The notes under the pieces are model-generated. The model made no database searches and was not told where the DNA came from. It saw only the letters and a list, made by a program, of their open reading frames with translations. This document shows, one piece after another, positions 10,800-20,984 of a stretch of DNA of 64,000 bases (positions within the stretch are counted from its first letter, which is position 1; each line of letters starts with the position of its first letter). Both the position numbers and the translations under genes were made by a program. Location: assembly GCF_902686445.1 (NCBI RefSeq), contig NC_062229.1, positions 5,861,503 to 5,925,502 of the forward strand, written 5' to 3'. This stretch comes from Sciurus carolinensis (Eukaryota; Chordata; Mammalia; Rodentia; Sciuridae).

Positions 10800-11125
10800 A
10801 CTCAAGTGGAAATTGCAGGAAAGTTCAGGCCCAAAGGCTGAAGGACACGGTCAGTTAAAAGGTCACATGCCAGACCAATCCCCCTTTAACACAGATTTCC
10901 ACCGTGCCCTACCTGGAAGACATATAAGCTCCTAGACCAGCACACCAAAATGGTGCTTGCTCTCAGGTGCCCTCCTGCATTGTGGGAGTTCTGTCTCTTC
11001 TCCTCTCACTTAATAAATCCTTTCACTCTTGCCTTCCCTTATTGACAGTGGATTTTATTATTCGAATTTGTGGGACAAGAACCCAGAAGGGAATTGGTGG
11101 TGAGCTACTGGAGTCTGTTGTGACA
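10800..11125 (+). mobile_element. LTR-like element
   Basis: TATA-like 'acatataagc' at about 10920, polyadenylation-like 'ttaataaatcc' at about 11008, then 'gtgggacaagaacccagaag', a run seen downstream of polyA sites in class I ERV LTRs. No attached coding region. Confidence 0.5.
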
Positions 11126-11409
11126 CTGGGGGGGGGGGGGGGGTGTCATAGCTGGCCATTATGATCCGTAACACGGTGCCCAGGAGTAGCGGAGAAGAAT
11201 CCAGCTTTGTGGGTTGGGACCCTGGGAGCTGACTCCTGCAGGCATCCCCTGGCACCCTGCTAGCTGTGATTAGCTGCTATTCAAGAAACAGGCTTTCTTG
11301 GCTGCAGAGGTCTGCAGCTTACACAGGCTCCACTTGCTAGCAGAAGCAGGGAATCTGGTCTCATCTTATACTCAGGTTTCACAATTACTATGCGTTGAAT
11401 AAAATATAT
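11126..11409. other. Poly-G tract and unassigned flank
   Basis: A run of about 15 G residues (11128-11142) lies right at the end of the preceding LTR-like element. The following sequence to 11409 may be proviral leader but shows no recognisable motif. Confidence 0.4.
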
Positions 11410-11545
11410 TTGACTGGGGTTGAGGCTCAGGGGTAGAATGCTTGCCTAGCATGTGTGAGGCACTGGGTTGGATTCTCAGCACCACATGGAAATAAATGAA
11501 GAAAATAAAGGTCCATCGACATCTAAAAAATATTAAAAAAAAAAT
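11410..11545 (+). repeat. ID-type SINE with extended A-rich tail
   Basis: ID body ('ggctcaggggtagaatgctt', 'gcctagcatgtgtgaggcac') followed by a tail with 'aaataaatgaagaaaataaa' and 'ggtccatcgacatct'. The same tail type recurs at 48130-48250, so it is a distinct SINE variant in this genome. Confidence 0.75.
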
Positions 11546-11552
11546 AAAAGTA

Positions 11553-11657
11553 GAGGGGCTGGGGATATAGCTCAGTTGGTAGAGTGCTTGCCTTGCAAGC
11601 ACAAGGCCCTGGGTTCAAATCCCCAGCACTGCCAAAAGAAAAAAAAAAAAAAAGTAG
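11553..11657 (+). repeat. ID SINE, well preserved
   Basis: Near-consensus ID element: 'ggggctggggatatagctca', box A 'tagctcagttggtagagtgc', box B 'gggttcaaatccc', and an A-rich tail at 11637-11654. It lies directly after another ID-type element in the same orientation. Confidence 0.92.
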
Positions 11658-11659
11658 AA

Positions 11660-12030
11660 AACAATCCCATCTGCACAAAAAACTTGCATGAAAATGTGAT
11701 TAGTGCTCTTGTTCATAATAGCCAAGGGAGTGAAAAGCAACTCCAGTGTTCAGCAGTGAGTGAACAATGTACCCATGCAATAGAATATTATCAAGCCACA
11801 AAAAAGGAATGGAGCGTTTACACAGGCTGCAGCAGAGACGAACTTGGAAATATCGTTCTCAGTGAGGAAAGCCAGACACAAAAGACCTCATAGTGTGTGA
11901 TTCTGCTGCCCCAAACTATCCAGAATCACCAAAAGATAGAAAGCAGTGTGGCCGCTGCCTATGGCTGGAGGGTGGGAAGCTGGACTAGAATGTGGTGATT
12001 ACCCACTGGCTGTGGGTCATTCTGGGATAC
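11660..12030 (+). repeat. Old L1 ORF2 end fragment
   Basis: 'tgttcataatagccaaggga', 'caatagaatattatcaagcc', 'ggaatggagcgtttacacag' and 'agtgaggaaagccagacac' follow the order of L1 ORF2 C-terminus on the plus strand. Broken in all frames. Confidence 0.7.
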
Positions 12031-12031
12031 T

Positions 12032-12070
12032 GAGTGTGTGTGTGTGTGTGTGTGCGTGTGTGTGTGAGAG
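12032..12070. repeat. (TG)n microsatellite
   Basis: TG run with one CG interruption, ending in a short GA run and directly abutting the SINE that follows. Confidence 0.93.
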
Positions 12071-12071
12071 A

Positions 12072-12728
12072 GACTGGGGATCAAACCCAGGACCTCTTAC
12101 ATGCTAGGCAGGCACTCTACCACTGAGCTATATCTCCCATCCTTGAAGAAGAGGTCTTGCTAAGTTGCCAAGGCTGGCCTTGAACTTGTGATCCTCCTGC
12201 TGTTGTTACCCAAAGTTCAGTCCTTGTCCCCAATGCCAGTTCAATCACAAGGACACCCACTGGTTTTGAGGAAAAAAAGGAAGAGGAAGTTTTATTGCTA
12301 AGCTGGCCAAGGAGGCACAGAGGAGAGTCCTGTCCCAGAGGCTGTGATTCTGTCCATGGGGCACACAGAGGGTTTTTAAAGACGCTATTCAAAGGCTCCA
12401 TTCCAGAGGTTCCCCGTGGGGGGCTGTGATTCGCTTGTTCATTTGGGAGGTAGTCATTTCTGAGATCTTCTGGTGCCGTCCCTGAAGTCTGGATGACCTG
12501 GTCCTGTGGTGGGCGTTTGCTCAAGGACAGACGCCGGGGCCAGGATGGGAGAAGGTAATCCTGTCCTCAGCCCCCAGGTTGGGAGGAAGAAGAGGAAATG
12601 ACAGCAGGTCCGTTTTAAAACCAGCCTCAGTGGCAGCAGCAAGGGCTGTGTCATAGCAGGAGGGAACCACCGTCACCCTGCCTCAGCCTCCTGGGTAGCT
12701 GGGGATACAGGTGTGCACCACTGTGCAC
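12072..12728 (-). repeat. B1-dID SINE split by an LTR
   Basis: The reverse ID half and first part of the reverse B1 half lie at 12072-12200. The rest of B1 ('ctcagcctcctgggtagctg') resumes at 12677-12728. The 475-bp insert between them is the LTR described next. Confidence 0.8.
12201..12675 (-). mobile_element. Solo LTR inserted into a SINE
   Basis: The insert begins TG (tgttgttacc) and ends CA (ccgtca). It is flanked by tcctgc and ccctgc, a near-perfect short duplication of B1 sequence. On the minus strand it has a TATA-like TTTAAAAA near 12377 and AATAAA near 12290. A 135-codon open frame overlaps it but matches nothing known. The intact edges make this one of the better-defined solo LTRs here. 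Confidence 0.65.
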
Positions 12729-13055
12729 CACGAAAAAGAGAAGGTTTTAAAATGTGCTGTGGTGATGGCTGCCTGGCTACTTTGCATGTATATTAAAAAC
12801 AATAAGTCATACACTTGAAATGGGTGGATGTATGAGACAAAGGCAATCCTACCTTCATAAAGTTGTTTCAAAGCACCAACTGCCCCTCGCCCTCTGTACC
12901 CTTTCCCCTTCTCCACTTTGCTTCTTAAAACAGTGTGACATCTACCCAAATCTACCTATTGCTTCTGTTCATGGACTCAACACTAGAATCCCAGCCCCAG
13001 GAGGGCAGGGATTTGTCTGTTGCTTTGCCGGTAAACCCACGGAACGATAGTCCCC
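12729..13055. other. Unassigned, gene-free
   Basis: No gene. The piece at 12740-12830 resembles an old L1 end ('ggctgcctggctactttgca') but is too short to be sure. Confidence 0.35.
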
Positions 13056-13059
13056 CTCA

Positions 13060-13255
13060 GCTGTGGTTTTGCTTTTCAAGGTTGCAGTTCCCCCATGACC
13101 AACCACAGACCAGAAACTATTAAGCGGGAAATTTCAGAAATAAAGGATTCCTGAGTTTTGAAGAACTTCAATTACAGGTAGTGTTGTTACCACTGTTTTA
13201 TTATTTATTGTTGTCGTTCATTGTTGATGGCGCCTGATTGATAAATTAAAACTGG
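13060..13255 (+). mobile_element. Tigger-type DNA transposon fragment
   Basis: 'aaggttgcagttcccccatg', 'accacagaccagaaactatt', 'gggaaatttcagaaataaag', then 'ttattatttattgttgtcgt' and 'ctgattgataaattaaaac', the same element type as at 4259-5035 but a separate copy. Confidence 0.65.
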
Positions 13256-13614
13256 TGACGCATGGATTGGAACAAAGCACGGCCCGTTGGAAATACCCGG
13301 GTGCCACACGTGCTCGGAAGTGGGTGGGCAAGGCAAACGTTACTTCTGCCAGAGGACGTGCTGCAGAACCTGGTAGCAGGTGCACCTGGGTGACCGGTCC
13401 GCCTACTTTTATCCCTAAGGCAGTGCTCCCTGAGCTGGGGGTTACGATCTATGCAGTGAGCTAATTTTAAAATTGGGGTGGGCCGAGGGAAAGGCTCCAG
13501 TGAAAAATGGCTACAATCCAATATTACATCCCAATTAGAGCTAAATGCTATCTTCTGAAAAGGGCCCCCTGGAGTTTCTATTTCTCATGAGCATTACCCA
13601 CAATAGCTGATGGG
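13256..13614. other. Unassigned, gene-free
   Basis: Unique-looking sequence. Overlapping short ORFs on both strands show no family resemblance. Confidence 0.4.
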
Positions 13615-14345
13615 TATTGTGGTGGTCTTGGAATGTACCCCCTAAAGGAAGGCAGGACCAATGTATTCCCAGCCCCAGGACCTGTCTAGTCCACAGCTCT
13701 CTAACGAACAGATCTTATGGGAATGTTGAGTTATCTGAATACCCAGTTATTCTGCCAATAGCGTTTCCAAGTCCTGCCCTGGTGCCCACCCCGTTGGCGA
13801 GTGGACTCTAAGTCCCATCTTTTCCCATGGTTGCCCCAGCTTGGTTGTGACTCTATCAACATTGGAGGCTGCTGTCGCTTTAGTTTTGGTTATGCAATCT
13901 CTCCTTTTCCTCCTCTCTCTCCTCTCTGTGGAGCCAGGCCACAGAAATGGGAATTTCTCTTCCCCAAGATGGGTCAGACAAACTTCTCTTCCCCTACCTT
14001 CCTGTCTTGGATCTGGTCAAAGGAAGTCTCTGGTCCACCTAATGTGATCATAGGAGCATTCCAGTGGGGTCCTGTCCTGCAGGGAGGGGAAGGTAGGCTA
14101 CAGAAAGAGGCCAAGAAGAATCCGCAGAGATAGACTTGGGTGCCCCTCGCCACCTCTAGCTAGTCTGTTAACATCAGCATGCTCGGTGGTCCATGCTTCA
14201 GAGAACCTAAGCAAGGAAATGGATAGTTAGTTCACTCTAGGTCTTTGGGTCTTCAATCTGAAGTCGCCGGTGTCATGTAAAACTACCATCAAATAAATTT
14301 GCTAGGGCTTTTCTCTTGCTGTTTTTTGGTATAGGGGATGATGGG
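13615..14345 (+). other. Possible old LTR, unassigned
   Basis: It starts like a MaLR-type LTR ('gtggtggtcttggaatgtac') and ends with a polyadenylation-like 'caaataaatttgctagggct' near 14290. The interior includes a 110-codon ORF (13801-14133, plus) with no recognisable domain. The LTR reading is tentative. Confidence 0.3.
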
Positions 14346-14877
14346 CAGGAAAATCCGACCCTAAAGCAGAAGGACAGAAGAAGATTCAAAGATACAGTGG
14401 GCCTGGGGCGAGGTGGGAAATGTGGAACGCTTAAGGTCACTTTTCAAGACTTTACAGGTTTCAAGCCCCTGTGACTCCCTCCAGGGAACTGAAGAGGGCC
14501 GAGTGGGGAGGGGCGGGGCCTGGATTAAGCAGAATGCGCCTGGAGCTGAGAGACTCTGCCAACTTCCTTCCAGAGAACTTGAAGGACTTGAGCCCCGCAA
14601 GCCACGCATTCATGCCGCCCCCGTGCGTCTCGGTTTGGAACTACAAGTCGGAGTCCAGCCTCAATGGACCTTTGAGAATGTCCTCATTGTCCAGTGACTC
14701 TTCCAAAGAGGTCAGCTAGGAGAATGTTGGCGTGATGGGCAGCCTCCAGGACTGGCTAGGATCCCAAAGAGCCTCACTTCCGGATACTGGCTTCCAGAGC
14801 AATCCTTCCTGAGTGTGGGTTTCAATCAGATTACACAGTACCGAAAAAGGGATAAAGTTGTGACCTTTGTTTTGTTT
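14346..14877. other. Unassigned, gene-free
   Basis: No repeat recognised. Short overlapping ORFs only. Confidence 0.4.
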
Positions 14878-14990
14878 GTCCTCCTCCTTGTCCTCTTCCT
14901 TCTCTTTTCCTCTGTCTCTTCCCTTTCTGTCCTCCTCTTCTTCTCCTCCTCCCCCTTCTCCCCCCTCCTCCCCCTCCAATCTGGGTTCCT
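14878..14990. repeat. Polypyrimidine tract
   Basis: About 110 bp of almost pure C/T on the plus strand (CTCCT/TTCC motifs). The open frames here are low-complexity Leu/Ser/Phe or Arg/Glu/Gly and are not genes. Confidence 0.9.
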
Positions 14991-15159
14991 CTTCTGTCTC
15001 CTAGCAGTAAATCATACCTTTGTGGTGCCATCATATTACTTCATGGCTGTCTGTGCTTCATCAACCCTAAGCCTAGAGGTGGACTGTTGATTCTTGGTCC
15101 AGTCTTGATGGACGTGTCCAGACCAATGCCAAGGTCCAGCTTTGAGGATGCCCTCAACC

Positions 15160-15262
15160 TTCCTCCTCCTCCTCTGCTTCTCTTCTTCCTCCTTCTTCTT
15201 CCTCTCCTCTTCCCTTTCCTCTTCCTTCTCCTTTTCTCCCCCTCTCCTCCTCTTCTCTCCCT
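15160..15262. repeat. Polypyrimidine tract
   Basis: A second C/T-rich tract of about 100 bp, same strand bias as the one 170 bp upstream. Confidence 0.9.
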
Positions 15263-15811
15263 CTGCCTCTTTGGACGGGCATTGCTGTCCTCCATCAGTG
15301 GAGAGCTGAGGTCTGCTCAGTGAGGTTGGCCACAGATCCTCTAGCCTGATTAAGACGGGTTGGCCACAGCGCTAGCTGAGACCTGTAGCCAGGTGAGAGG
15401 GCCAGGTTGCTCAGCCACTCCGTCTTCTGACCTACAGAAACTGGCGTGTTAACTCGGGGTTGTTTGAAATTGAGTTATAAGTTGGGCTTATAGTGCTAAG
15501 TGTGTGTGTGTGTGTGTGTGCGTGTCCTGAAAACGTGTTTAAATGCTAACTTGTTCCTCAGTGTGTGTGTACAGGTCCCTCTCTCTGGCACGCTGTCCCA
15601 TTCCTTCACAGGACGACTTCCTTCTTCCCGGGTTCTGGTCTCAGCTCAGGAGTCTCCTTACTGAGAGGCTCTCCGCCACCCCCAGCGTGCAGACCTCTCC
15701 ATTTGTTTCTGTCCGTCGACTGGGTTATGCCTTTGAAGTCCTTTTCATCACTGCTAAATGCCTGGTTCACTTATGCAGTTGGTAGTTTACTGTCATTTTC
15801 CCCATAGGACT
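15263..15811. other. Unassigned, with (TG)n
   Basis: Contains a (TG)n run at about 15500-15523 and otherwise no recognised gene or repeat. The stretch near 15690-15790 faintly resembles old L1 on the minus strand ('tttcatcactgctaaatgcc'). Confidence 0.4.
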
Positions 15812-15950
15812 GGGAATGCTGGTTTTATTTTTACTTTTTTATTGGTTCTTTTGGGTTACACATGGCAGTAGAATCCATTTTGACATAATTATACAGACAT
15901 AGAATCTTTCTTTTTCTAATTAGGATCCGATTCTTGGGCTTTTGTTTTGT
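15812..15950 (-). repeat. L1 3'UTR fragment
   Basis: 'tttattggttcttttgggtt', 'acatggcagtagaatccatt', 'ttgacataattatacagaca' and 'ctaattaggatcc' form a 3'UTR type that recurs on the minus strand at 43520 and, in part, at 27795. Confidence 0.65.
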
Positions 15951-15954
15951 GTGG

Positions 15955-17235
15955 TTTAATACAGACAGTTTCTGACTTCGGGCTCCATGGATTGAGACTT
16001 AATGATGGTGTAATAGTGATCACACTCAGTCACACCATTCAGAAACCAGACTTTGAATTCTGAAGTTTGATCTTCTCCCAGCCTGGTGATGAAGCAAGCT
16101 CTCTCACGACACAGGGCAGCAGCCCAAGTCACAGCTCTCTGTTGGACTCGTGATCAAGAGGGGGACTCCAGAATCCTCTGCATTCAATAAATGGCAGCAA
16201 GAAGTCAGCACTTTCTTTATTTTTTTCATCTTCTTATTTATTTATTTATTTTTTTACAGTCTGCATTTTGATTCATTGTACACAAATGGGATACAACTTT
16301 TCATTTCTGTGGTTGTACATGATGTAGATTCACACCATTTGTGTTATCATATATATATGTAGGGTAATGATGTCTGCCTCATTCCACCATCTTTAATACC
16401 CTGTCCCCCTCCTCCCTCTCATTTCCCTCTACATAATCTAAAGTTCCTCCATTCTTTTCTCACCCCCATCATGTATAGTCATCCACTTATCAGGGAAAAC
16501 ATTTAGCCTTTGGTTTTTTGGGCTTGGCTTATTTCACTTAGCATGATAATCTCCAATTCCATCCATTTATCTGCAAATGCCATAATATTCTTCTTCTTTA
16601 TGACTGAATAATCCATTGTGTATATATACCACCGTGTCCTTATCCATTCATCTGTTGAAGGGCATCTAGGTTGGTTCCACAATCTAGCTATTGTGAATTG
16701 AGCTGCTGTAAACATTGATGTGACTGTTTTATAGCAGTATGCTAATTTTAAGTCCTTTGGGTATAAACCGAGGAGTGGGATAACTGGGTCAAAGGGTGGG
16801 TCCATTCAAGTGTTCAACATCTCTAGTAATTAGAGAAATGCAAATTAAAACAAGTTTAAGATTTCATCTTACTCCAATTAGAATGGCTATTATCAAGAGC
16901 ACAAACCATAATAGATGTTGGCATGGATGTGGGGAGAAAGGCACACTTGTACATTGCTGGTGGAATTGCACATTGTCACAGCCACTCTGGAAATCAGTAT
17001 GGAGATTCCTCAGAAAAGTTGGAATGGACCCAATACTTTATTAAAAGTTGACTTTGTGTTAAATGATCTCACCAACTGTACGCTGATGTAAGTGTGTGGG
17101 AGTGTTCGGGGTAGCCTGGGCTGATCTAGGATGTGTGGTGGGTGAGGTGAATTCAATGCATTTTCAGCTTAGAAGATTTTCAACTTATGAGAGGTTTATT
17201 AGGATGTAACCCCATCACAAATTGAGAGGCATCTG
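15955..17235 (+). mobile_element. Tigger-type DNA transposon, split by L1
   Basis: The left half (15955-16205) has 'gatggtgtaatagtgatcac' and 'tttgaattctgaagtttgat'. The right half (17043-17235) has 'gcattttcagcttagaagat' and 'aggatgtaaccccatcacaa'. Together they follow a non-autonomous Tigger-like element. The inverted L1 interrupts it. Confidence 0.65.
16206..17042 (-). mobile_element. L1 3' end with inverted 5' part (twin priming)
   Basis: From 16206 to about 16803 the sequence is a minus-strand L1 3'UTR and ORF2 C-terminus with a T-rich tail at the left. At 16804 the orientation flips: 16804-17035 is plus-strand ORF2 lying just upstream of the same point. Both parts meet around the same short word 'ggaatggaccca'. 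This is the signature of twin priming during one L1 insertion. It lies inside a Tigger-type element. It is not functional. Confidence 0.85.
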
Positions 17236-17692
17236 TAATTTTATTTTTGAGAATGAACATCGGTAAAACTGACTTTTTTGTAAGAGTGTACAGTTCTTGG
17301 AATTTTATCCTACGTAGACATTTGTGAAATCTTGGTAACTAGCAATCTATTTAAAAGTTTAGATTTCTTTGATGTTACTGCTCTGCAATCAGGATAGAGA
17401 ACAGTCCCATCACTCCCCACCCCAAAGTGCTGTGAGCTACCCCAGTAGAGTCATAAGAGTGGTTTTTGTCTCTCCCGCTTGACGCTTTGTATACAATGCC
17501 TACGTAATTCCTTGCACTAGGTAAATATTCGTTGAATGAATGAATGAAACATCAGTGCCAATGAGTAATGAGAGTGGATATCCTCAGGGCTTGCCAATGA
17601 GTAATGAGAGTGGATATCCTCAGGGCTTCCAGAACAGATCTCGGGTGGAGTCGTGGTCTTTTTCTCCACCTCCTCGCTGTTTTCTTCTTTTC
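17236..17692. other. Unassigned, with small repeats
   Basis: Includes an ancient L1- or Tigger-like A/T-rich piece, a short (GAAT)n at about 17533-17548, and the exact tandem duplication listed next. Confidence 0.4.
17556..17627. repeat. Perfect 36-bp tandem duplication
   Basis: The 36-bp unit starting 'tgccaatgagtaatgagagt' occurs twice head to tail (17556-17591 and 17592-17627) with no differences, so it arose recently. Confidence 0.97.
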
Positions 17693-17770
17693 TTGTAGTG
17701 CTCAGGATTGAACCCTAGGCCTCATGCATACTGGGGAAGAATTCTACTACTCAGCTACACCCTCAACCCC
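17693..17770 (-). repeat. ID-type SINE
   Basis: Reverse ID: 'gctcaggattgaaccctagg' and 'tctactactcagctacaccc'. Confidence 0.75.
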
Positions 17771-19618
17771 ATGACCTTGATTTCTTAATACAGAATGATA
17801 CAGAGATGGCAGAGATGATTTAGCTGACAAAATCCAAAGCAGTTTTATTGGCACCTGCAGCATCTTTCCACAGAGGAGGGAGGGGGCAAAGCAGATAAAT
17901 GCTTCAGCTCAAACTGGATCCAAAACCGGTTTTTCACAGATTTCTAGGAGCTCCCAGGTTGTAGTAGTTTCCCAAGTCTCTGGCAATTGCAACCCTCTCC
18001 CAACCAGTATCGTAAACACTTTCATGCACATGGCTAGAGAACAGAGTGAACTTCCAAGTAGAGAGAACACCCACATGATCTTTGGTTACTCCAAAAATGT
18101 CTTACCCAGACTCATGGACTCCCCTTGGGAAATGGCAGTCTTCTCAAATTCTCTATTTTATTAACCAGCACATCCACCAGCAAATAGATTTTCTTCATCT
18201 TCTCAACCTGTGTTCCTCTAGAGATCTACAGCCAGGCTGAGTCTGGAGGTCTTCTGGGTCGCCTGAGAAATTCCAATTTATTTCCTTGGAATAAAAGCAG
18301 CCAAAGCAAATTAGATGCACGATTACTCTAAGCTGTTCTGCTTTGGATGATGTCAGCTTCTCAGCACCGTTTGAAAAAATTCTGGGCCTTTCCAAGTCAC
18401 TGTTCATTCCTTTTTAGCGGTCAGTCTCCAGAGGAGCAGGAGGATCACCCCAAACTAGACGTAAGTGCCATTGGCAGCCTTCGTGGGGACTCAAGCATGA
18501 GGCAGTGAGACAGTTCGAGGACACGTGGTAAGGAGGTGTGAAGCACGCTGTGAATGCTGTCATTTCTAAAGTGAGCCGCATGAGCGAATTCCAAGGGCAT
18601 GCCTGGTAACAGATGCGCCTTGCTTCCTTCTGCTGTAGAGATTCGAGACTCCATTGGTGTTTACCTGTTGGCAGTGAAGATATATGTGAACCAGGGGCGA
18701 TTCCTTGTTCTTTCAGTGCAAGATCCGAGTCCTATTCTCTTCTTCCATGTGCCTTCCTCTTCCGTGTGCCTTTCCCTAGCGTGTCCTACCTTACTCCCTT
18801 AGATAATATGGAAGAGGGATGCTTTGCATCCACAGGCTTCCTGATTCGGGCCGTTGGAGAAAAGTTGAGCTTTTAGGTTGGTTTCTAAGATCCATCTTCA
18901 CCTGACATTCCCCAAAGGCTTTGGCTATGACTGGATTTTTCACTTCTCAAATGTATTTTTCTCTAATATTTTCTCATACGATTGTCCTCGTCTGAGATGC
19001 TCTTTCTCCTTGTTTTTACGTGGACAGTATCATTTTATTTGGATTTTGGATCACCTCTCCCAAGGAAGCTTACTTAATCTTCTCTTCCGACTCTATTGGA
19101 TCTTATCTTTCCCTCATGGTTCAGATTCCACATATTGTAGTGACACGGGCTATGTCATCTCCCACCCTTAAAGATAAACTCCAAGGATCCTGTCTTGCCT
19201 ACTTGCTGCTCTGTGGCCAGCACCTAACAGTGAGCACTGAGTAAGTACTCAACAGAGTCATGTGGCCCATAATGACATTCAATCAGTGGTAGACTGCAGG
19301 TACAAGGGTGTTCCAATGAGATTAAGCAATGCATGACCGTACTTGTTGAGTATTAACTGGACTATGAACCAGGGAAAACCCAGTCAGGAAGGGTAAGACT
19401 CATCTTTCTGGGAAGGTGGTATGAGATATACTCGGCAGGATGCTTACTGGTTCTAGAATTTGGGGAAATCATTACAAAGCCTTCTTAACATTTCTTTTTG
19501 AACTTCTGCAATTCAAAATCTGAAGCATCTGCTCTTCCATCCCATGCAATTCCAAATTGGGTCCAAGACCATACACAGTTAGTCTCTCCTCTCTGGAAAT
19601 TCCCCAGTGTCACTGTGG
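17771..19618. other. Unassigned, downstream of OR1M1
   Basis: About 1.8 kb with no gene recognised. The 17800-18440 part has a reversed polyA-like signal (ttttattgg near 17843) and may be an old LTR, but this is not certain. The right end may hold the OR1M1 3'UTR; a reversed AATAAA-like word lies at 19034-19039. Confidence 0.4.
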
Positions 19619-20560
19619 TCAGGAAGATGCGCTGACCTTTCTGTTGATGAGCTTCCTCAGGGCCCCCTTCAGGTCTCTGTTTCTCAGGCTGTAGATAAAG
19701 GGGTTCAGCATGGGGGTGACTGCTGTGTACATTACGGCAGAAGCTTTCTCCTTCACAGCTGTGCGCACAGAGGAGGGACACAGATACACCCCAATGGTGG
19801 TCCCATAGAAGAGGGCCACCACAGAGAGGTGGGAACTGCAGGTGGAAAAGGCTTTCTTCCTTCCTCCTGCAGAGGGGACCTTCAGGATGGCCACCATGAT
19901 GCGAGCATAGGAGGCCAGGATGCAGACAAAGGGCATGGCTATCACCATCCCTGCCACAATGAGTACGAAGACCTTGTTCACCGAGGTGTCTGTGCAAGAA
20001 AGCCGGAGAAGAGGAGTGAGGTCACAGAAGTAGTGGGGCAGCTCATGGTTGCCACAGAAAACCAGGCGGGCCATCAGGAGGATGTGGGTGAGGGAGATGA
20101 AGCAGGAAGACACCCAGGGGCCACCGGTGAGCAGTCCACAGAGGCGGGGGCTCATGATGGTGGTATAGTGTAAGGGGTGACAAATGGCCACGAACCGGTC
20201 ATAGGCCATCACAGCTATTAAGACACTGTCCATGATACCAAAGAAATGGAAAAAGTACATTTGAGTCAGGCAGCAAGGATAAGAGATGGACTTGCTCCTG
20301 GTTTGGATGTTCACCAACATCTTGGGGACAGTGTTGGTGGCCAGGCAGAAATCAACCAAGGAAAGGTTGGCCAGAAAGAAGTACATAGGTGTGTGGAGGT
20401 GGGGGTCTGAGCTGATGGCCAGGATGATCAACAAGTTCCCTACAACGGTGACCACATACATGCAGAGGAACAGGGAAAAGAGGAGAGTCTCATGTTCTGG
20501 CTTCTCTGAGAGCCCCAGGAGGATGAATTCAGACGCACTGGTTCGGTTCCGTGGTTCCAT
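19619..20560 (-). CDS. OR1M1: Olfactory receptor OR1M1
   Basis: Intact single-exon odorant receptor of 313 codons, the length of human OR1M1. It is a seven-pass G-protein-coupled receptor of olfactory cilia that signals through Golf and adenylate cyclase. Visible hallmarks: N-glycosylation site at Asn5 (NRT), GN at 41-42 in TM1, LHTPMYFF at 55-62, MAYDRFVAICHP at 118-129, KAFSTCSSHL at 236-245 in TM6, and [12 protein letters not shown] at 283-294 in TM7. Conserved Cys97 and Cys179 would form the loop disulfide. From memory of human OR1M1, most of the protein is nearly identical (for instance around 'FFHFFGIMDS'), so orthology is very likely. A splice acceptor lies 13 bp before the ATG. The ligand is unknown. 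The large open frame on the opposite strand is a shadow. Confidence 0.95.
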   Translation of the reverse strand: MEPRNRTSASEFILLGLSEKPEHETLLFSLFLCMYVVTVVGNLLIILAISSDPHLHTPMYFFLANLSLVDFCLATNTVPKMLVNIQTRSKSISYPCCLTQMYFFHFFGIMDSVLIAVMAYDRFVAICHPLHYTTIMSPRLCGLLTGGPWVSSCFISLTHILLMARLVFCGNHELPHYFCDLTPLLRLSCTDTSVNKVFVLIVAGMVIAMPFVCILASYARIMVAILKVPSAGGRKKAFSTCSSHLSVVALFYGTTIGVYLCPSSVRTAVKEKASAVMYTAVTPMLNPFIYSLRNRDLKGALRKLINRKVSASS

Positions 20561-20572
20561 GTGTGTGATTCC

Positions 20573-20585
20573 TCTGGAAGAATTA
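20573..20585 (-). promoter_or_regulatory. Likely splice acceptor before OR1M1
   Basis: On the minus strand a pyrimidine stretch ends in 'ttcttccag' with the AG at 20575-20574, leaving 13 bp to the ATG. OR genes commonly splice one or more 5' non-coding exons onto an uninterrupted coding exon. The upstream exon and promoter cannot be located by eye. Confidence 0.5.
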
Positions 20586-20984
20586 AAAGGGGAAGTTACA
20601 CGAAGGACATGATGATAATCTTAGGAGGTTAAGTAGGATCACACCCTGGTTCTCATCTGAGCTAATTACAACACCTTGAACCTTTTACAATGTGCTTACA
20701 TTAACTCATCTTTCAAGGCTTAGTTCCTCATCTGAATATTAACATTTCACACAAAGATTGAGAGAGTGGATGATGCATGGACCCTTGCAGGCAGAATTAC
20801 TGAAGGGTGTTCTTCATCATAAACAAATTGAATCAAAGACATGATTCCCAAGGAACTGTGGTCAGCCAAGAAGTTGGTATATAAGTAGAAAAATTATAAC
20901 CCAAACATTGAGTTGTCAGTGGTCACACTATTGAGAATATGTATGTATAGAAGGTGGATTGAAATACAAGGCAACCAATCAATT
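20586..20984. other. OR1M1 upstream, unassigned
   Basis: A/T-rich intron or upstream sequence. No promoter element is strong enough to call. Confidence 0.4.

Noticed and set aside
10010..11400. Complete endogenous retrovirus between two LTR-like elements
   Set aside because: The two LTR-like stretches do not resemble each other and no gag, pol or env coding is present between them.
11553..11637. tRNA-Ala-like gene
   Set aside because: Box A and box B are visible, but the A-rich tail, missing acceptor-stem pairing and many related copies show that it is an ID SINE.
12117..12524. 135-codon minus-strand ORF
   Set aside because: It spans the SINE and LTR junction; not a gene.
15041..15323. Arg/Gly/Glu-rich or Leu/Pro-rich ORFs
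   Set aside because: They are translations of the polypyrimidine tract.
1..19618. Exons of the mucin gene that neighbours OR1M1 in human
   Set aside because: I looked for SEA-domain or Ser/Thr-rich repeat exons in this gap and saw none.
19607..20173. 188-codon ORF opposite to OR1M1
   Set aside because: It is the antisense shadow of a conserved receptor gene.
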